From NCBI RefSeq assembly GCF_040276065.1, contig NZ_JBELOI010000005.1, positions 124,001-188,000 on the forward strand: a stretch of 64,000 nucleotides of DNA, read 5' to 3'. The notes under the pieces are model-generated. The model was not told where the DNA came from, searched no databases, and saw nothing but the letters and a program-made list of their open reading frames with translations. The translations under genes and the position numbers were made by a program. Shown piece by piece: positions 1 to 8,812 of the stretch; position 1 is the first letter of the stretch; every line of letters begins with the position of its first letter. Origin of the DNA: Castellaniella sp040276065 (GTDB lineage Bacteria; Pseudomonadota; Gammaproteobacteria; Burkholderiales; Burkholderiaceae_B).

Positions 1-108
1 CAGCTTGAGTGTGGTTGCCGAGTGGGCATACCCCGCGAGGGTCATGGCGGTGGCCAATACGGTGGCTTGAGTGAGTCGTTTGAATGATTTTGCGGTGCAG
101 AGGGTCAT
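1..108 (-). CDS. N-terminus of an exported protein, probably a periplasmic solute-binding protein (partial)
   Basis: Only the first 36 codons lie in the window; the gene runs off the left edge. The start at 108 is preceded by a good ribosome binding site (AGGAGAG) about 8 bases away. The peptide has a basic start (KSFKR), a hydrophobic stretch and a likely signal-peptidase site near A-H-S-A, followed by TTLKL. That mature start resembles the first strand of periplasmic binding proteins such as the TRAP-type DctP family, but 36 residues are too few to name a family. It is divergent from ilvA. I am sure of an exported protein and unsure of its function. Confidence 0.5.
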   Translation of the reverse strand, partial: MTLCTAKSFKRLTQATVLATAMTLAGYAHSATTLKL

Positions 109-359
109 GAGCGTATCTCTCCTTTATGTGCAGCGGCTGCGCTTTTTTATGTTTCCAATGGTGAACAGGGCCGACTGCCTTGTCAAGAATTGATTGGCCA
201 GGCCAGTATCCGGCATCCGGCGCCGTAGCCCATGCCGTGAACCATCTGGCTTTGGCGAGGGTTGGGCAATGGCCGCGTGCCGGAGGATGTCGGTCTTCCG
301 TATCAGGCCCTGTGATATTCTGTTCCATTCATCTTCTCAACTCTCGCGCTCGCGCTGCC

Positions 360-1868
360 ATGTCCGTCGACTACCTGAAACGCATTCTGACGTCCAAAGT
401 CTATGACGTTGCCCATGAAACTCCCCTCGACGTGGCTCCCCGAATTTCCAAGCGTATCGGTAATACGGTGCTGCTCAAGCGTGAGGATACGCAGCCGGTG
501 TTCAGCTTCAAGCTGCGCGGCGCCTACAACAAGATGGCCAACCTGTCGGCCGAGGAATTGAAACGCGGCGTGATCGCGGCCTCGGCGGGCAATCACGCGC
601 AGGGTGTGGCCCTGTCGGCCAGTCGCCTGGGCTGCCGGGCGGTGATCGTGATGCCGGTGACCACGCCGCTGGTCAAGATCGACGCCGTGCGCGCGCTGGG
701 CGGCGAGGTGGTGCTGTTTGGTGACAGTTTTACCGATGCGGCGGAGCATGCGACGGAACTGCAGGCGCGCGACGGCCTGACGTTCGTGCATCCGTTCGAT
801 GATCCCGACGTGATCGCTGGCCAGGGTACGGTCGGGATGGAGATTCTGCGCCAGCACACGGGGCCGATCGACGCGATATTCGTCGCCGTCGGCGGCGGGG
901 GTTTGATCGCGGGCGTGGCGACCTATGTCAAGCAGTTGCGCCCCGACATCAAGGTCATCGGCGTGCAGACCGAGGACTCGGATGCCATGATCCGCAGCGT
1001 CAAGGCCGGTCGGCGGGTCAAGCTTGCCGATGTGGGCCTGTTCTCGGACGGCACCGCGGTCAAACAGGTGGGCCTCGAGACGTTTCGCCTGGCGCGCGAG
1101 TATGTCGACGATTACGTGACAGTCGATACGGACGCGATCTGCGCGGGCATCAAGGATGTGTTCCAGGATACCCGCAGCGTGCTCGAGCCCGCCGGCGCCC
1201 TGGCGCTGGCCGGCGCCAAGCGCTATGCCGCCCAGCAGAAATGGAAGGGTAAGACGCTGGTTGCGATCACCTGCGGGGCCAACATGAATTTCGACCGCCT
1301 GCGCTTTGTCGCCGAGCGGGCGGACGTGGGCGAGGCGCGTGAGGCGCTTTTCGCCATTACCCTGCCGGAAAAGCGTGGCAGCTTTCTGCGGCTGTGCGAG
1401 GCCGTCGGCCAACGCGCGGTGACGGAATTCAATTACCGGATCTCGGACGCCGAGACGGCGCACGTGTACGTGGGGCTGCAGATCCGCTCCGAAGCCGAGA
1501 TCGAAAAGCTCGCCGCGCATTTCCGCAAGCTGGATTTCCCGACGCTCGACTTGACCGGCAACGAGATGGCCAAGACTCATCTGCGCTACATGGTGGGCGG
1601 GCATTCGGGGCTGGCCAAGGACGAGGTGCTGTACCGCTTTGAGTTTCCGGAGCGTCCTGGTGCCCTGATGAAATTCCTGGGGGCGATGAATCCCGACTGG
1701 AACATCAGCTTGTTCCATTACCGGAACCAGGGCGACGACTACGGCCGCATCCTGGTCGGCATCCAGGTGCCTCCCGCCGACAAGAAGGCCTTCAAAGAGT
1801 TCCTGTCCACGCTGGGCTACCCGTACTGGAACGAAACCGAGAACCCGGCCTATCGCCTGTTCCTGTAG
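360..1868 (+). CDS. ilvA: Threonine ammonia-lyase, biosynthetic (threonine deaminase)
   Basis: A 502-residue PLP enzyme that converts L-threonine to 2-oxobutanoate, the first step of isoleucine synthesis, in the cytoplasm. The PLP lysine lies in the FSFKLRGAYNK segment near residue 41, and the phosphate-binding glycine loop GGGGLIAG is near residue 181. The catalytic half (about 1-320) is followed by two ACT-like regulatory repeats (about 325-500, FAITLPEKRGSF and YRFEFPERPGAL), the arrangement of isoleucine-inhibited biosynthetic enzymes. The frame is open upstream to 180, but the MSVDYLKRIL start at 360 matches the usual length; the upstream residues look like untranslated sequence. It stands alone and converges on phoR. 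Confidence 0.96.
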   Translation: MSVDYLKRILTSKVYDVAHETPLDVAPRISKRIGNTVLLKREDTQPVFSFKLRGAYNKMANLSAEELKRGVIAASAGNHAQGVALSASRLGCRAVIVMPVTTPLVKIDAVRALGGEVVLFGDSFTDAAEHATELQARDGLTFVHPFDDPDVIAGQGTVGMEILRQHTGPIDAIFVAVGGGGLIAGVATYVKQLRPDIKVIGVQTEDSDAMIRSVKAGRRVKLADVGLFSDGTAVKQVGLETFRLAREYVDDYVTVDTDAICAGIKDVFQDTRSVLEPAGALALAGAKRYAAQQKWKGKTLVAITCGANMNFDRLRFVAERADVGEAREALFAITLPEKRGSFLRLCEAVGQRAVTEFNYRISDAETAHVYVGLQIRSEAEIEKLAAHFRKLDFPTLDLTGNEMAKTHLRYMVGGHSGLAKDEVLYRFEFPERPGALMKFLGAMNPDWNISLFHYRNQGDDYGRILVGIQVPPADKKAFKEFLSTLGYPYWNETENPAYRLFL

Positions 1869-1914
1869 GCCGCCGGTCGCCTGCGGCGGGGTATCTCGCG
1901 TCGTCCCCCTTGCA

Positions 1915-1942
1915 GCCCCCAGGTTCCCGGGGGCTTTTGCAT
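1915..1942 (+). terminator. Rho-independent terminator after ilvA
   Basis: A GC-rich stem with arms GCCCCC and GGGGGC around an 8-base loop is followed by TTTT. It sits 47 bases after the ilvA stop and just before the convergent phoR end, so it probably ends the ilvA transcript. Confidence 0.7.
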
Positions 1943-1955
1943 GCCCGCGCGGCCC

Positions 1956-3275
1956 TCAGGCGGCGGCGTCGTGCGCCCGGGCTTGCGCGGCGCAGACCCG
2001 CGAGGGTGGGAACACCATCGAAAATGTGCTGCCTTTGCCCAGGACGCTGTCGATACGCAGCACGGCGTCGTGGCGCATGGCCACGTGCTTGGTGATGGCC
2101 AGGCCCAGGCCGGTGCCGCCGGTGGCGCGCGAGCGGCCCCGATCGACCCGGAAGAACCGCTCCGTCAGGCGCGGGATGTCCTGCGCGCCGATGCCGATGC
2201 CCGTGTCGCGTACGGCATAGCGCGCGCCGCCATCCCCGGTGCGTGCCCAGGTGACCGCGATGGTGCCGCCCTCGGGCGTGTAGTTCACGGCGTTGGTCAT
2301 GAGGTTGGTCACGGCCGAGGCGAGCTCGGTATCCGCCCCCAGGACGTGCAGGCTGTCGTCGACCTCGATCTCGAACGTGTGCCGCCCGCCGGACAGGGCC
2401 TGGCTCTGTGCGAGCGCGGTCTGGATGAGCGCGGGCAACGAGACCGGCCCGCCTTCGCGGTTGGGCGAGGATTCCAGGGCCGAGAGGGTCAACAGGTCGG
2501 CCACCAGGGCCTGCATGTTGCGCGACTGCTCGATCATGAGCTCCAGGTAATGGCGGCGCTGGGCGGGGTCGAGTGCGTTCTCGGGGATGTCGTGCAGGGT
2601 TTCCAGGAAGCCCGACAGCACGGTGAGGGGGGTGCGCATTTCGTGCGAGACATTGGCGACGAAGTCCTTGCGCATGTGCTCGAGCCGTTCGATCTGTGTA
2701 ATGTCGCGGGTGACCATCAGAAACTGGCCGGTGCTGTAGGGGTAGAGGTGCAGTAGCAGGGTGTGCTCGCGCGATTGTCGCGTCAGATGCAGCAGCAGCG
2801 GTTTGTCCCAGCGCGCCTGACGGGTATAGGTGGCGAATTCCGGTGAGCGCACGATGTTGAGAATGCTGTGGTGCTTGTCACGCTCGAGGTCCAGGCCCAG
2901 GTGCGCCGCGGCGGTCTGATTGCACCACAGCAGGGACTGGTCCTGGTCCAGGGTCAGCGCGCCGTCGGGCAGAGCCTCGGCGGCCAGCAGCATGCGCTCG
3001 AAGCTGCGCGTGCGTTCCTGCAGCTCGAGGCGGTTTTGCTTGAGCTTGCGGTAGATGGGGGCAAGGATGCCGTCCCAGGGGCCGACCGAGGGCGGCGGCG
3101 GGGTGTCGATGTTGCGGACCCAGCGTGCGATGCGCGAGAGCTGCCAGCCGCTGGCCAGCACCATCGTCAGCAGGCCAGCCGCGAACACGCCCCATCCGGT
3201 GGCGGCGCCCAGCCAGGCGCCTATCAACATCCCGATCAGGGCCCAGAGCCCGATGGACAGGAGGGTCTTGCTCAT
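1956..3275 (-). CDS. phoR: Phosphate regulon sensor histidine kinase PhoR
   Basis: A 439-residue inner-membrane kinase that responds to phosphate limitation with PhoB. Two transmembrane helices fill residues 5-50, then comes a short linker, a PAS domain (about 95-200), a HisKA H-box VSHEMRTPL near 209-217 and an HATPase domain with N box NLMTNAVNYTPEGG, G1 box DTGIGIG and G2 box GTGLGLAI. There is no large periplasmic loop, as expected for PhoR. It overlaps phoB by 4 bases, so the pair is translationally coupled. No pst genes or phoU lie within the window. The PhoR name rests on the pairing and domain layout. Confidence 0.93.
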   Translation of the reverse strand: MSKTLLSIGLWALIGMLIGAWLGAATGWGVFAAGLLTMVLASGWQLSRIARWVRNIDTPPPPSVGPWDGILAPIYRKLKQNRLELQERTRSFERMLLAAEALPDGALTLDQDQSLLWCNQTAAAHLGLDLERDKHHSILNIVRSPEFATYTRQARWDKPLLLHLTRQSREHTLLLHLYPYSTGQFLMVTRDITQIERLEHMRKDFVANVSHEMRTPLTVLSGFLETLHDIPENALDPAQRRHYLELMIEQSRNMQALVADLLTLSALESSPNREGGPVSLPALIQTALAQSQALSGGRHTFEIEVDDSLHVLGADTELASAVTNLMTNAVNYTPEGGTIAVTWARTGDGGARYAVRDTGIGIGAQDIPRLTERFFRVDRGRSRATGGTGLGLAITKHVAMRHDAVLRIDSVLGKGSTFSMVFPPSRVCAAQARAHDAAA

Positions 3276-3967
3276 GCCGAAGCCGTGATGCTGAAGCGGT
3301 AGCCCGCGCCGCGCACGGTCTGGACGTAGGCGTCGAGCCCCACCGGGGCCAGGGCCTTGCGCAGCCGGCGGATGTGTACGTCGACGGTGCGCTCCTCGAT
3401 GAAGACGTGGTCCCCCCAGACTTGATCCAGGACCTGGCCGCGAGTGAACACGCGATCGGCGTGGGTCATGAAGAAATGCAGCAGGCGGAATTCGGTGGGG
3501 CCCATGGGCAGTGCCTGGCCGCGGCCCAGGACCTGGCGGGCATCGGGTTCCAGGCGCAGTTCACCCGTCTGGATGGGGTCTTCGGTGAGTTGTGGCGCGC
3601 GCCGGCGCAGCAGGGCCTTGATCCGCGCCAGCAGCTCGCGCGGGGAAAAAGGCTTGGTGATGTAGTCGTCGGCGCCCGCCTCGAGACCGTCGATCTTGTC
3701 TTGCTCGGCGCCCTTGGCGGTGAGCATGATCAGGGGAATGGCGCGCGTGCGTTCATTGGCGCGCAGGTCGCGCGCCAGCCTCAGGCCCGAGGTATTGGGC
3801 AGCATCCAGTCCAGCAGGATCAGGTCCGGCAGCGCCTCGCGGATGTGCATGTCGGCTTGGCGGGCGTCGAGGGCGCGCAGGACCTCGTAGCCCGCCAATT
3901 CGAGATTGACGGCAATGAGCGCCTGGATTGAGGGTTCGTCTTCGATGACCAGAATGGTGGTTTGCAT
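3272..3967 (-). CDS. phoB: Phosphate regulon response regulator PhoB
   Basis: A 231-residue OmpR-family regulator. The receiver domain (1-120) has acidic residues in VIEDEPS, the phospho-acceptor aspartate in LLDWMLP, the switch Thr in MLTAKG and the conserved lysine in TKPFSPREL. The C-terminal winged helix (about 130-228) contains the LGRGQALPMGPTEFRLL and RTVDVHIRRLRKAL elements typical of PhoB. It is first in the phoBR operon and divergent from ubiE across 173 bases. I did not find a convincing tandem Pho box upstream. Confidence 0.95.
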   Translation of the reverse strand: MQTTILVIEDEPSIQALIAVNLELAGYEVLRALDARQADMHIREALPDLILLDWMLPNTSGLRLARDLRANERTRAIPLIMLTAKGAEQDKIDGLEAGADDYITKPFSPRELLARIKALLRRRAPQLTEDPIQTGELRLEPDARQVLGRGQALPMGPTEFRLLHFFMTHADRVFTRGQVLDQVWGDHVFIEERTVDVHIRRLRKALAPVGLDAYVQTVRGAGYRFSITASA

Positions 3968-4140
3968 GGTTTTGGGGCGTGAGCGCCTGGGGCTTTGGGC
4001 CCCGGCGCCGGTGCGCCGGATATGACGGCACTGTAATGCTATGACCGGATTATTTCATGGGTGTGACTGTGGGCCAAAATGCAGGCACCGTTTTCTGGGA
4101 CGGGAGGCGCGGGCCGGGAATGCGGTACGATACCCGGATC

Positions 4141-4911
4141 ATGCAAAACGACCGCCAAGACGCCCAGGCTCGACCGGGGCCGCAGACACATTTCGGGTTC
4201 CAGACCGTATCCGAATCGGACAAGGCCCGGCGCGTGGCCGAGGTCTTTCATTCCGTGGCGTCGCGCTATGACGTGATGAACGATCTGATGTCCGCCGGCC
4301 TGCATCGCATCTGGAAAGCGTTCACGATCGGCCGGGCCCAGGTCAGGCCGGGCATGCGGGTGCTGGATATCGCCGGCGGAACGGGGGATCTGGCCCGTGC
4401 GTTCGCCCGGCGCGCCGGGCCGACCGGCGAGGTCTGGCTGACCGACATCAACGATTCGATGCTGCGGGTGGGCCGCGATCGCCTGCTCGATGCCGGCATC
4501 GTGGCGCCGGCGGCCGTGTGCGACGCCGAGCGCCTGCCGTTTCCCGGCGCTTATTTTGATCGTGTGACGGTCGCTTTTGGTTTGCGCAACATGACCCACA
4601 AGGATCGTGCGCTCGCCGAAATGCGCCGCGTGCTCAAGCCAGGCGGCAAGCTGCTGGTGCTCGAATTTTCACGCGTGGCGGCCCCGCTCGCCCCGGCGTA
4701 CGACTGGTACTCCTTCAATGTGCTGCCGCGCCTGGGCCGACTGGTCGCGGGTGACGAGGACAGCTACCGCTACCTGGCGGAATCCATCCGCATGCATCCC
4801 GATCAGCAGACGCTGGCGACCATGATGCGCGAGGCGGGCCTGGAACGCGTCCAGCATTTCAACATGGCTGCCGGGGTGGTGGCCCTGCACGAGGGCGTGC
4901 GGTTCGATTGA
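4141..4911 (+). CDS. ubiE: Ubiquinone/menaquinone biosynthesis C-methyltransferase UbiE
   Basis: A 256-residue SAM-dependent enzyme that methylates C2 of the benzoquinone ring in ubiquinone synthesis. The SAM-binding motif I VLDIAGGTGDLA is near residue 70. The family signatures FHSVASRYDVMNDLMSAGLH and VAFGLRNMTHKDRALAEM are intact, and it ends in the usual ALHEGVRFD-type tail. The ATG at 4141 gives the family length; the open frame upstream to 4057 is GC-rich leader. It begins a run of ubiquinone genes (ubiE, a Tim44-like gene, ubiJ, ubiB), all on the plus strand. Confidence 0.96.
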   Translation: MQNDRQDAQARPGPQTHFGFQTVSESDKARRVAEVFHSVASRYDVMNDLMSAGLHRIWKAFTIGRAQVRPGMRVLDIAGGTGDLARAFARRAGPTGEVWLTDINDSMLRVGRDRLLDAGIVAPAAVCDAERLPFPGAYFDRVTVAFGLRNMTHKDRALAEMRRVLKPGGKLLVLEFSRVAAPLAPAYDWYSFNVLPRLGRLVAGDEDSYRYLAESIRMHPDQQTLATMMREAGLERVQHFNMAAGVVALHEGVRFD

Positions 4912-5040
4912 GCCCGGCCCTGGCCGGCCTTGCCATCGCGAGGGGATTTTGTGTTAATGTGGAGCTGACATTAAGCTGAACGTCAGTTTCGTATCATCCG
5001 TCCCGGATGCCGCGGCCTGGCACCACCGGAGTTCCCCTTC

Positions 5041-6012
5041 ATGAATTTGCGACTTTCCCGTTGGCTGGCCGGGGCTATGCTCATGTTCTCGGCCGTTGCC
5101 ATGTTCGCCGTCTCCAGCGATGCCGAGGCTCGTCGCATGGGCATGGGCCGCAGTTTCGGCAAGCAGTCCACCAATGTCACGCAGCAGCGCCAGGCAGTCA
5201 CCCCGCCGGCCGCCCAGACCACGCAGCGTTCCGCGGCGACTGGCACGACCGCCGCCGCGGGCACCGCGGCCGCCGGTACGGCCGCGCGTTCGGGCATGTC
5301 CCGCTGGCTGGGGCCGCTCGCGGGCATCGCGGCGGGCCTGGGGATTGCGGCCCTGCTGTCCAGCCTGGGCTTGTCGGGCGCCTTCCTCGAGCTCCTGTCC
5401 AGCATGATTCTGATCGGCTTGGTGGCATTTGCCGTGGTCTGGCTGGTGCGCCGCATGCGCGGCACCCAGCGCACCATGGCGCCCGCGGGGCACAGCTACC
5501 GCCAAGGCCCGTCACCCGAGGCCGCGTGGCCGGGTGGCTCGGTCGCCGGCGGGGCCTCGCGGACCGCATCCGAAGGGGTGCCCGCTGCGGCGCCCACCAT
5601 CGAGGCGGTGGCTTCGCCCGCTGCCGATCCGAGCTGGTTCATCCCGGGTGATTTCGACGTGCCCACCTTCCTGGCCCAGGCCAAGCAGCGCTTCATCCAG
5701 ATCCAGGCCCTGTGGGATGCTGGCAATCGCGAGAACCTGCGCGAGTACCTGACCGATGATCTGCTGGTCGAGATCACGCCCCAACTGCCGCAGCACGACG
5801 AGGGCAATCAGACCGAGGTGGTCCTGCTCAATGCCGAGCTGCTGGGGATCGAGTCCGTGGCCGGAGGCCATCTGGCAAGCGTGCGCTATTCGGGCATGCT
5901 GCGCGAGGCAGTCGGGGCCGAGGCCTTCCGCTTCGAAGAAGTCTGGAACCTGTACAAGGCCGACGGCCAGGGCTGGCTGCTGGCTGGGATTCAGCAGATC
6001 GACACCCCCTGA
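5041..6012 (+). CDS. Tim44-like domain protein, membrane-anchored
   Basis: A 323-residue protein with a signal peptide or N-terminal anchor (1-29, ending in DAEA). An Ala/Thr/Gln-rich low-complexity segment (about 35-90) is followed by two hydrophobic helices (about 92-142). The C-terminal Tim44-like domain (about 185-323) contains FIPGDFDVPTFLAQAKQRF and ends RFEEVWNLYKADGQGWLLAGIQQI. Bacterial Tim44-like proteins are membrane proteins of unclear function and are often found beside ubiquinone genes in betaproteobacteria. The position between ubiE and ubiJ-ubiB is the only hint of role. A terminator follows. Confidence 0.85.
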   Translation: MNLRLSRWLAGAMLMFSAVAMFAVSSDAEARRMGMGRSFGKQSTNVTQQRQAVTPPAAQTTQRSAATGTTAAAGTAAAGTAARSGMSRWLGPLAGIAAGLGIAALLSSLGLSGAFLELLSSMILIGLVAFAVVWLVRRMRGTQRTMAPAGHSYRQGPSPEAAWPGGSVAGGASRTASEGVPAAAPTIEAVASPAADPSWFIPGDFDVPTFLAQAKQRFIQIQALWDAGNRENLREYLTDDLLVEITPQLPQHDEGNQTEVVLLNAELLGIESVAGGHLASVRYSGMLREAVGAEAFRFEEVWNLYKADGQGWLLAGIQQIDTP

Positions 6013-6050
6013 GGCGGCCCTCATGCGCATAACGTAAAACCGGTAAACTG

Positions 6051-6075
6051 AAGGGCCTGCGGGCCCTTCTTTTTT
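6051..6075 (+). terminator. Rho-independent terminator after the Tim44-like gene
   Basis: Arms AAGGGCC (6051-6057) and GGCCCTT (6062-6068) enclose the loop TGCG and are followed by C and six T residues. It lies between the Tim44-like gene and ubiJ, so ubiJ-ubiB may need their own promoter or partial read-through. Confidence 0.85.
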
Positions 6076-6095
6076 CAGGTATTCGCGCATCGCGT

Positions 6096-6731
6096 ATGAT
6101 CATGTCGCTCCCTTTTCCCCCGCCGCATCCCGCCGGTCTCGCACTGCGCGTGCTCAACGCGCTGCTGCGGCGCGAGGACTGGGCGCGCCATCGCCTGGTG
6201 GCCCACGCCGGCAAGACCCTGCGTCTTGCGGCCGGCGGCCCCTGGCAACTGCAAGCCACCATCTCCTCCGAGGGCCTGCTCCAGGCCGCGGATGCCGCCA
6301 TCGTGCCCGACGTCGTCATTTCCCTGCCCGAAGGGCGCTGGCGCGAGCTGCCCGGCCTCTGGCGCCAGGGTGGGGCGGCGCGGCTATCCTCCATGGCGCA
6401 CATCCAGGGTGATGCCGGCCTGGCACAAGTGGTGTCCGATCTGGCCGGCAATCTGCGTTGGGATCTCGAGGATGAGCTCGCGCACGTGGTGGGCGACGTG
6501 GCGGCGTTGCGGCTGGCGGGCGGCTTGCGCGCGCTGGGCACTGGCGCGCGCGCGACGGCGGGGCGCGCGCGCGACAACCTGGCCGAGTTCCTGGGCGAGG
6601 AAAGCGGCTTGGCGGTCCCGCGGCCGGACTTCGATGCCTGGCGCGAGGGCGTGGAGACGCTGCGTGGACGCCTCGATGCCCTTGAGCGGCGAATATCGGC
6701 GCGGGCTGCAAGGGCGGGGCGGACATGCTGA
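6096..6731 (+). CDS. ubiJ: Ubiquinone biosynthesis accessory factor UbiJ (SCP2 domain)
   Basis: A 211-residue protein with an N-terminal SCP2-type lipid-binding domain (about 10-115, containing WQLQATISSEGLLQ and ADAAIVPDVVISLPEG) and a C-terminal helical tail ending in a coiled coil (EGVETLRGRLDALERRISA). UbiJ binds ubiquinone intermediates and works with UbiK in the soluble Ubi complex. Its stop overlaps the ubiB start by 7 bases, the expected ubiJ-ubiB coupling. A second ATG two codons in (6102) is equally possible as start. Confidence 0.9.
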   Translation: MIMSLPFPPPHPAGLALRVLNALLRREDWARHRLVAHAGKTLRLAAGGPWQLQATISSEGLLQAADAAIVPDVVISLPEGRWRELPGLWRQGGAARLSSMAHIQGDAGLAQVVSDLAGNLRWDLEDELAHVVGDVAALRLAGGLRALGTGARATAGRARDNLAEFLGEESGLAVPRPDFDAWREGVETLRGRLDALERRISARAARAGRTC

Positions 6732-8281
6732 CTTTTCTGCGCCTGACCCACATCATTCTGATTTCGCTGCGCTATCGACTGGATGAACTGGTGCTTTCGA
6801 GCATCCAGCACCCCTGGGCGCACGGACTGCTGCGAATCGTCTGCCTGGGCCATCGACCACGCCGCCCGAGAGGCGAGCGCCTACGCCTCGCGCTCGAGTC
6901 GCTGGGGCCGATTTTTGTCAAGTTCGGCCAGGTGCTCTCGACCCGCCGCGACCTGGTGCCGCAGGACCTGGCCGACGAGCTGGCGCGGCTGCAGGATCGC
7001 GTGCCGCCCTTTCCTTCCGAGATTGCCGAGGCGATCATCGAAGAGGCCCTTGGCGATTCGCCGCACCGGCTCTTTGCGCACTTCGAGCGCGAACCGGTGG
7101 CTTCGGCCTCGATCGCCCAGGTGCATTTCGCGGTTCTGCACGATGGCCGCGAGGTGGCCGTCAAGGTCCTGCGGCCCGAGATGCGCGAGGCGATTGAAAA
7201 GGATCTCACGCTGCTGCGCGCGATCGCGGGGCTGGTCGAGCGCCTGGGGCCTGATGGTCGGAGGCTCAAGCCGCGCGAGGTCGTCGCCGAGTTCGACAAG
7301 TACCTGCACGACGAACTCGACCTGGTGCGCGAGGCCGCCAATTGCAGCCAGTTGCGCCGCAACTTCGGCCCGGGCACGGGCCGCGAGCACCTGCTGAAGG
7401 TGCCCGAGGTGGTCTGGGAGTTCTGCGCCACCCCGGTCTTTACGATGGAGCGTATGCGGGGCATTCCCGTCAGCCATGTCGACCGCCTGCGCGCCGTGGG
7501 GGTGGATGTCCGTTTGCTCGCGCGCCAGGGCGTCGAGATTTTTTTCATGCAGGTGTTCACGGACGGCTTCTTTCATGCCGACATGCATCCGGGCAATATC
7601 TACGTGTCGGATGATCCCGCCATGCTGGGGCGCTACATTGCCCTTGATTTCGGTATCGTGGGTTCTCTGTCTGAATTCGACAAGAACTACCTTGCCCAGA
7701 ATTTTCTGGCTTTCTTCAGGCGCGACTACCGGAGGGTGGCGCAACTGCACATCGAGTCCGGCTGGGTGCCGGCGCAGACCCGCGAGGAGGAACTCGAAGG
7801 CGCGGTGCGCGCCGTGTGCGAACCTTATTTCGATCGCCCGCTGTCCGAGATCTCGCTTGGGCAGGTGCTCCTGCGGCTGTTCCAGACGTCGCGCCGCTTC
7901 AACGTTGAAATCCAGCCCCAGCTCGTCCTGCTGCAAAAAACGCTCCTGAATGTCGAGGGCATGGGACGCGAGCTCGACCCCGCGCTGGACCTCTGGCAGA
8001 CCGCCAAGCCGTTCCTGGAAAAATGGATGCACCAGCGCATTGGCTTGCAGGGCCTGCGTCAGCGCCTGGACCAGGAAGCCGGCCAGTGGGCCCAGATTCT
8101 GCCGCAGATCCCCAGGCTGGTCTACACCCGGCTGAACCATCCCGATTCGGGCGTCGGGATGCGGACCGAGCTCGAGCGCCTGCGCAAGGCCCAGGATCAG
8201 ACCAACCGCCTCTTGACGGTGCTGTGTGGTGTGCTGGCGGTGGCCCTGGGCGTCGCGCTCTGGGCATTGACGCGGGGCTGA
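6725..8281 (+). CDS. ubiB: Ubiquinone biosynthesis protein UbiB (ABC1/ADCK atypical kinase family)
   Basis: A 518-residue atypical kinase-fold ATPase needed for ubiquinone synthesis. The family KxGQ element is VKFGQVLSTR (about 61-70), the Ala-rich nucleotide loop is VASASIAQVHFA (about 123-134), the invariant lysine is in VAVKVLRPEM, and the catalytic and metal motifs are HADMHPGN and ALDFGIVGS. Two hydrophobic segments at the extreme C-terminus (LLTVLCGVLAVALGVALWAL) would anchor it in the membrane. It overlaps ubiJ and is followed after 3 bases by rfaE2. Confidence 0.96.
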   Translation: MLTFLRLTHIILISLRYRLDELVLSSIQHPWAHGLLRIVCLGHRPRRPRGERLRLALESLGPIFVKFGQVLSTRRDLVPQDLADELARLQDRVPPFPSEIAEAIIEEALGDSPHRLFAHFEREPVASASIAQVHFAVLHDGREVAVKVLRPEMREAIEKDLTLLRAIAGLVERLGPDGRRLKPREVVAEFDKYLHDELDLVREAANCSQLRRNFGPGTGREHLLKVPEVVWEFCATPVFTMERMRGIPVSHVDRLRAVGVDVRLLARQGVEIFFMQVFTDGFFHADMHPGNIYVSDDPAMLGRYIALDFGIVGSLSEFDKNYLAQNFLAFFRRDYRRVAQLHIESGWVPAQTREEELEGAVRAVCEPYFDRPLSEISLGQVLLRLFQTSRRFNVEIQPQLVLLQKTLLNVEGMGRELDPALDLWQTAKPFLEKWMHQRIGLQGLRQRLDQEAGQWAQILPQIPRLVYTRLNHPDSGVGMRTELERLRKAQDQTNRLLTVLCGVLAVALGVALWALTRG

Positions 8282-8284
8282 GCG

Positions 8285-8773
8285 ATGGCGCATCCCGCCC
8301 GGTTCGAATCCAAGATGCTTGACCGCGAGGCTTGCGAGCGCGCGGTGCGCGAGGGGCGCTTCCCGCGCCCATTGATCTTCACCAACGGGGTATTCGACAT
8401 CCTGCACCGTGGCCATGTCACATACCTGGATCGTGCCGCGACGCTGGGTGCGACCCTGATCGTCGCCGTCAATACGGACGACTCGGTGCGCCGCCTGGGC
8501 AAGGGGGGCGACAGGCCGCTGAACGCCCTCGATGACCGCATGGCGTTATTGGCGGCGCTGGCCTGTGTGGATGTGGTGACGATGTTTGCCGAGGATACGC
8601 CTATGGCGCTCATCGAGGCCCTGCGCCCCGACGTGATCGTCAAGGGGGGCGACTACGATATGGATGCCCTGCCGGAAAGTGCGCTGGTGCGCGCCTGGGG
8701 CGGCCGAGCGGTGGCGATTCCGTTCGAGCACCAGCGCTCGACGACGGCCTTGCTGAAAAAAATCCGCGCTTAG
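8285..8773 (+). CDS. rfaE2: D-glycero-beta-D-manno-heptose 1-phosphate adenylyltransferase
   Basis: A 162-residue cytidylyltransferase-like enzyme that makes ADP-heptose for the lipopolysaccharide inner core. The nucleotide-binding motif is FTNGVFDILHRGHV (about 32-45, with the HxGH core HRGH), and the second signature QRSTTALLKKIR closes the protein. It corresponds to the C-terminal half of fused HldE, so the kinase half must be elsewhere, as is usual in Bordetella-type genomes. It lies 3 bases after ubiB and probably shares its transcript. Confidence 0.92.
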   Translation: MAHPARFESKMLDREACERAVREGRFPRPLIFTNGVFDILHRGHVTYLDRAATLGATLIVAVNTDDSVRRLGKGGDRPLNALDDRMALLAALACVDVVTMFAEDTPMALIEALRPDVIVKGGDYDMDALPESALVRAWGGRAVAIPFEHQRSTTALLKKIRA

Positions 8774-8812
8774 ACGAGGACGGCCGAGCGCCGCGCGGGC
8801 CGCGAAAGCGCC

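Noticed and set aside
303..1718. Long open frame opposite ilvA
   Set aside because: Its residues are the low-complexity, His/Arg-rich translation expected from the reverse strand of a GC-rich gene, with no motif.
4021..4048. Possible Pho box between phoB and ubiE
   Set aside because: Two ATGAC-like elements occur (4022 and 4041), but 19 bases apart instead of 11 or 22, so they do not fit PhoB's direct-repeat pattern.
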